Source: Mesobacillus selenatarsenatis SF-1
Lineage (GTDB): Bacteria; Bacillota; Bacilli; Bacillales; Cytobacillaceae
NCBI RefSeq assembly: GCF_000813125.1
Contig: NZ_BASE01000134.1
Span: 1-64,000, forward strand
Reading direction: 5' to 3'
Length of the DNA stretch: 64,000 bases
The notes below the pieces were generated by a model that was not told the origin of the DNA, made no database searches, and saw only the letters and a list, made by a program, of their open reading frames with translations. The position numbers and the translations under genes were made by a program. This document shows, piece by piece, positions 61,222 through 64,000 of the stretch (position 1 is its first letter; the number at the start of each line of letters is the position of its first letter).

Positions 61222-62778
61222 ATGATAAAGAATATATTATCAAACTTTGTTTTTTCTGTGTCAGCTGCGGTGATTTTGTTGTTCGTCGTAGTTGGAGCCA
61301 TTATGCCAAAGAAGTTTGGTGCGGTGGCTGGAGAGTTATTTAGTTTTACAACAGTTAATTTTGGTTGGTTCTACTTGCTTGCAGTATTTATTATTGTGCT
61401 TTTCTTAATAGGACTGGCCGTCAGTAAATATGGCGCCATCAGACTTGGTGGTGAAGGAGAACGACCTGAGTTTTCCTTCTTTACCTGGATTGGTATGCTC
61501 TTCTCAGCTGGCTTTGGCGCTGGGCTCGTATTCTGGGGAATTGCAGAACCAATGAGCCACTTTTTCAACACACCATTCGCTGACATCCAAGGGGAATCAA
61601 GAAGTGCTGCCAGAGTTGCAATGGGATACTCCTTTTTTCACTGGGGTGTGAGTCAATGGTCTGTTTTTGCGATAGTTGGCTTAGTAATTGGATTCCTTCA
61701 ATTCCGCAAACAAAAAAATGGTTTGGTTTCTACTGCACTTGAACCGATTACAGGTACAAAACCAGCAGTGAAAAACACAATTGATACCCTTGCAGTTGTC
61801 GCTACTGTCATGGGGATCGCCACATCCGTCGGACTAGGTGTCCTGCAAATGAATGGCGGACTAAACGCTGTTTTTGATACTGGAAACTCTATCGGCATAC
61901 AAATGATCATTATTTTGGTGATATTTATTGCTTATATGATTTCATCTTCGACTGGACTTGAAAAAGGGATCGCGATGTTGAGTAACTTGAATCTTGGAAT
62001 CGCGATTGTGCTACTGTTATTCGTATTGATTGCGGGACCAACAGTCTTCATCATGGAAAGCTTCACACTCGCGATTGGTGATTATTTTGCCAACTTCATT
62101 CAATACAGCTTAAGACTGCAGCCTTACCAGGAAGGGACCTGGACAAGAGATTGGACAATCTTTTATTGGGCATGGGCGATAGCGTGGTCTCCATTTGTTG
62201 GAGCGTTCGTAGCCAGGGTATCAAAGGGCCGGACCATCAGGGAATATATTTTTGGCGTTATGGTCATCCCGCCTGTTATTGCCTGTCTCTGGATTGCGGC
62301 ATTTGGCGGAACAGCATTATGGAACGATTTGAATTACGACACAGGAATTGCTGCAGCAGTGAACGCAGACCTAACATCTGCTTTATTCAAGACTTTTGAA
62401 GTGCTGCCAATGTCAACTATTCTTTCGATTTTATCTATTATTTTAATTTTCACTTTCCTGGTAACATCAGCGGATTCAGCAACCTATATACTGGCAAGTA
62501 TGACGACTTCCGGAAGTTTGAACCCTCCAAGATTCGCAAAAATTGTTTGGGGCTCCCTAATGGCAGCCATCTCTGCAGTTTTGCTATACGCAGGTGGTCT
62601 CGAAGCTTTACAGACTGCATCATTGATTGCCGCACTACCATTTACAGTGTTGCTTCTGCTGTTAATGTTCGCTATTCTTAAGCTTCTGAAAAAAGAACCA
62701 CTGCCAATAAGATCTGCAGATCTAAGGCGATTCAGGAGATTAGAGAAAGCTGCAAATAAGGATACAAAGGAAAAGTAA
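61222..62778 (+). CDS. opuD: BCCT family glycine betaine transporter (OpuD-like)
   Basis: A 518-residue Na+-coupled transporter of betaine, choline or carnitine type with 12 helices, used for osmoprotection. Family marks: SFFTWIGMLFSAGFGAGLVFWGIAEPMSHF, SFFHWGVSQWSVFAIVG and the signature DWTIFYWAWAIAWSPFVGAFVARVSKGRTIREY with its tryptophan cluster. The C-terminal tail (after 490) is basic, as in osmosensing members. ATG 61222 follows TTGGAGG. The symbol is by family likeness; betaine as substrate is likely but choline-type analogues are possible. Confidence 0.88.
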   Translation: MIKNILSNFVFSVSAAVILLFVVVGAIMPKKFGAVAGELFSFTTVNFGWFYLLAVFIIVLFLIGLAVSKYGAIRLGGEGERPEFSFFTWIGMLFSAGFGAGLVFWGIAEPMSHFFNTPFADIQGESRSAARVAMGYSFFHWGVSQWSVFAIVGLVIGFLQFRKQKNGLVSTALEPITGTKPAVKNTIDTLAVVATVMGIATSVGLGVLQMNGGLNAVFDTGNSIGIQMIIILVIFIAYMISSSTGLEKGIAMLSNLNLGIAIVLLLFVLIAGPTVFIMESFTLAIGDYFANFIQYSLRLQPYQEGTWTRDWTIFYWAWAIAWSPFVGAFVARVSKGRTIREYIFGVMVIPPVIACLWIAAFGGTALWNDLNYDTGIAAAVNADLTSALFKTFEVLPMSTILSILSIILIFTFLVTSADSATYILASMTTSGSLNPPRFAKIVWGSLMAAISAVLLYAGGLEALQTASLIAALPFTVLLLLLMFAILKLLKKEPLPIRSADLRRFRRLEKAANKDTKEK

Positions 62779-62789
62779 AATGAAGAAGT

Positions 62790-62826
62790 TAGCCGGAGGC
62801 TCCATGAAGGAGACTCCGGCTTTTTG
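62790..62826 (+). terminator. Terminator of opuD
   Basis: Stem AGCCGGAGGCTCC/GGAGACTCCGGCT with one mismatch, loop of about five bases, T5 tail. Confidence 0.9.
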
Positions 62827-62865
62827 TGTATGGCGAAGACAGCAATAACAGATTGCGAGCAGCGG

Positions 62866-62885
62866 TCAAGCGCTTGCGCTTTCTT
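62866..62885. repeat. Partial interspersed GCGCTTGCGC repeat
   Basis: GTCAAGCGCTTGCGCTTT matches the right end of the repeat at 16274-16341, lacking the rest. Confidence 0.4.
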
Positions 62886-62995
62886 ATCTCAGACTGCGAT
62901 TTAAGAAAAATTTAAGATTTAATTTATAAGCAGTTTAGAAATGAAGGTTAACCTTTGCTTGTAAGTTAAATTACACATTATTAGGAGGTTAAGAA

Positions 62996-63859
62996 ATGAA
63001 CATGAAAATACTGGCTGTAGTTGGGATTAGCGGGGCAGTCATGCTGGGCAGCGTGTATTCGATTTCGGCGAATACATCCGGATACGATTTGTACAAAGAT
63101 GCTTTAAAGAAAACACATCAGTTGGAAAGCACAACGATGGAAATCAGTATGGACCTTTTGGACAACAGCAAAGAAATTTACAGTGCAGATACGACGATCA
63201 AAACAAACCGTCTTGAAAAGGCGATGGCTGGAAGCAGTACTGTTTCAAATGGTGAAACCACAGGCTCTTACGATATGTATCGACAAGATGGCCAATTCCT
63301 TGTGAAAAAGGATAGTGAAAATATAGTTTATTCAATGAAGTCCGGGGATCGCGTTCATGGGTCTAAGTCAGACAGAATGGAACTTCAGGAAGACATGGAA
63401 AAGCTGGTTGATGTCCTAACAAAAGACCTTCAGCAGAAGATAATAGTCAAAGATGGTAAAGCTGGTTCCAAGGAAGTAATCCTCAGCCTCTCTGGCACTG
63501 AAATACCAATTGCCGCCAATGTTATGACATCCTTAATGCTTAAGCATGCTGCAATGATGAATGACCGGACAGAAGATACGAATTCGAGCTTTCATGATGT
63601 AAAAGTTAAGCTCCCAGTTCTAAAAGAAGATATTGTCATTAAGTCAGCCGAAGTCAAAGCTAAAATAAGCACCCAGAACTTTGTGGAAGCACAGGATGTA
63701 AAAGTGTTAGTGACTGGCAAGGATGCCCAAGGAAAATTACATCAAGTAAGTTTTGCTGTCAGCCTGGACCTGACTAATGTAAATGAGACGAAAGTTGAGA
63801 CGCTTGACCTTACGAATTTGACGATTGAAGAAGTGAAACACGGAAAAACACATAAATAA
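62996..63859 (+). CDS. Secreted protein of unknown function
   Basis: A 287-residue exported protein with a signal peptide (residues 1-26, AVVGISGAVMLGSVYSISA) and no lipobox. The mature part has alternating strands and a repeated set of charged stretches (KKTHQLESTTMEISMDLLDN; VKLPVLKEDIVIKSAEVKAKIS). It resembles LolA-like or DUF-type beta proteins loosely; not assigned. ATG 62996 follows AGGAGG. The downstream ABC transporter gene, 26 bases on, is likely in the same operon. Confidence 0.75.
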   Translation: MNMKILAVVGISGAVMLGSVYSISANTSGYDLYKDALKKTHQLESTTMEISMDLLDNSKEIYSADTTIKTNRLEKAMAGSSTVSNGETTGSYDMYRQDGQFLVKKDSENIVYSMKSGDRVHGSKSDRMELQEDMEKLVDVLTKDLQQKIIVKDGKAGSKEVILSLSGTEIPIAANVMTSLMLKHAAMMNDRTEDTNSSFHDVKVKLPVLKEDIVIKSAEVKAKISTQNFVEAQDVKVLVTGKDAQGKLHQVSFAVSLDLTNVNETKVETLDLTNLTIEEVKHGKTHK

Positions 63860-63884
63860 TAACTTGCTGCAGAAGGTGAGATGT

Positions 63885-64000
63885 ATGGAAACAGTTCTCG
63901 AAGTCTCCAATATTGGAAAAAGGTTTAAGAATGGGCGAGGTATAAGTGATATCAACTTCTCCATCGAAAAAGGAAATGTCTTTGGTTTGATTGGTCCGAA
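63885..64000 (+). CDS. ABC transporter ATPase, truncated by window end
   Basis: The first 38 codons of an ATP-binding subunit: METVLEVSNIGKRFKNGRGI, then DINFSIEKGNVFGLIGP, where the Walker A loop is cut. ATG 63885 follows AAGGTGAG. Lack of a long N-terminus and the FGLIGP form suggest an exporter-type (CcmA/bacitracin-type) ATPase. The remainder lies outside the window. Confidence 0.85.
   Translation, partial: METVLEVSNIGKRFKNGRGISDINFSIEKGNVFGLIGP

Overview
The window is chromosomal DNA from a low-GC, endospore-forming Firmicute of the family Bacillaceae. Gene order follows the Bacillus subtilis yjbA-trpS-opp-yjbC-spx-mecA-coiA-pepF-roxS-yjbH/I/J/K/L/M/N/O-prpE-yjbQ-fabI-cotO-cotZ-yjcA-spoVIF-yjcD-yjcF/G/H segment almost gene for gene. 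Shine-Dalgarno sites are strong, and SigA, SigB, SigK and ECF-type promoters can be read directly. The genus cannot be fixed from the sequence alone; a Mesobacillus, Cytobacillus or Neobacillus-like Bacillus is plausible.

Layout. 1-9.5 kb: a 52-bp tandem array, two small genes, trpS behind a tryptophan T-box, and the oppABCDF oligopeptide importer. 9.7-19.7 kb: a DUF4015 secreted glycosidase-like protein, yjbC, spx, mecA, cls, coiA and pepF, with two different MITE-like elements. 19.7-26.5 kb: the small RNA RoxS with a Rex-like operator, spxH-yjbI, yjbJ-yjbK, yjbL-relQ-nadK, a second 52-bp array and an RluD-type pseudouridine synthase. 26.6-33.2 kb: a repeat-rich CAP-domain lipoprotein, prpE, mgtE, the antiporter yjbQ and FapR-controlled fabI. 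33.2-39.1 kb: a sporulation block with cotO, cotZ, small coat-like proteins, spoVIF and a second SpoVA-type operon (lipoprotein-spoVAC-spoVAD-spoVAE-DUF421). 39-44 kb: the UvrD-like helicase yjcD and yjcF/G/H. 44-64 kb: accessory metabolism and stress genes. These are a TAXI-TRAP transporter, an SOS-type divergent promoter between a WYL-like protein and a NUDIX hydrolase, tRNA-Val, a SigK-type manganese catalase, a TPP-riboswitch thiamine-precursor transporter with a TatD hydrolase, two SigB-type genes, an amino-acid ABC transporter, a betaine (BCCT) transporter, and the start of another ABC system.

How the parts connect. Spx, SpxH (YjbH, its ClpXP adaptor), MecA (the ClpC adaptor) and the ECF-type spx promoter form the disulfide/envelope stress circuit, and RoxS adds redox control. 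The cot, spoVA, spoVIF and manganese-catalase genes form a spore coat and resistance module, five of them behind SigK-like promoters read here.

The best candidates for something new are structural. Two MITE families share GGCT...AGCC ends and 8-bp AT-rich target duplications, which points to mobilisation by one ISL3-type transposase not present in the window. Two intergenic arrays have an identical 52-bp period and unit-internal inverted repeats. The two-box LexA-type divergent promoter and the pair of SigB-type promoters also deserve checking. No prophage, CRISPR array, intact insertion sequence or rRNA was seen.
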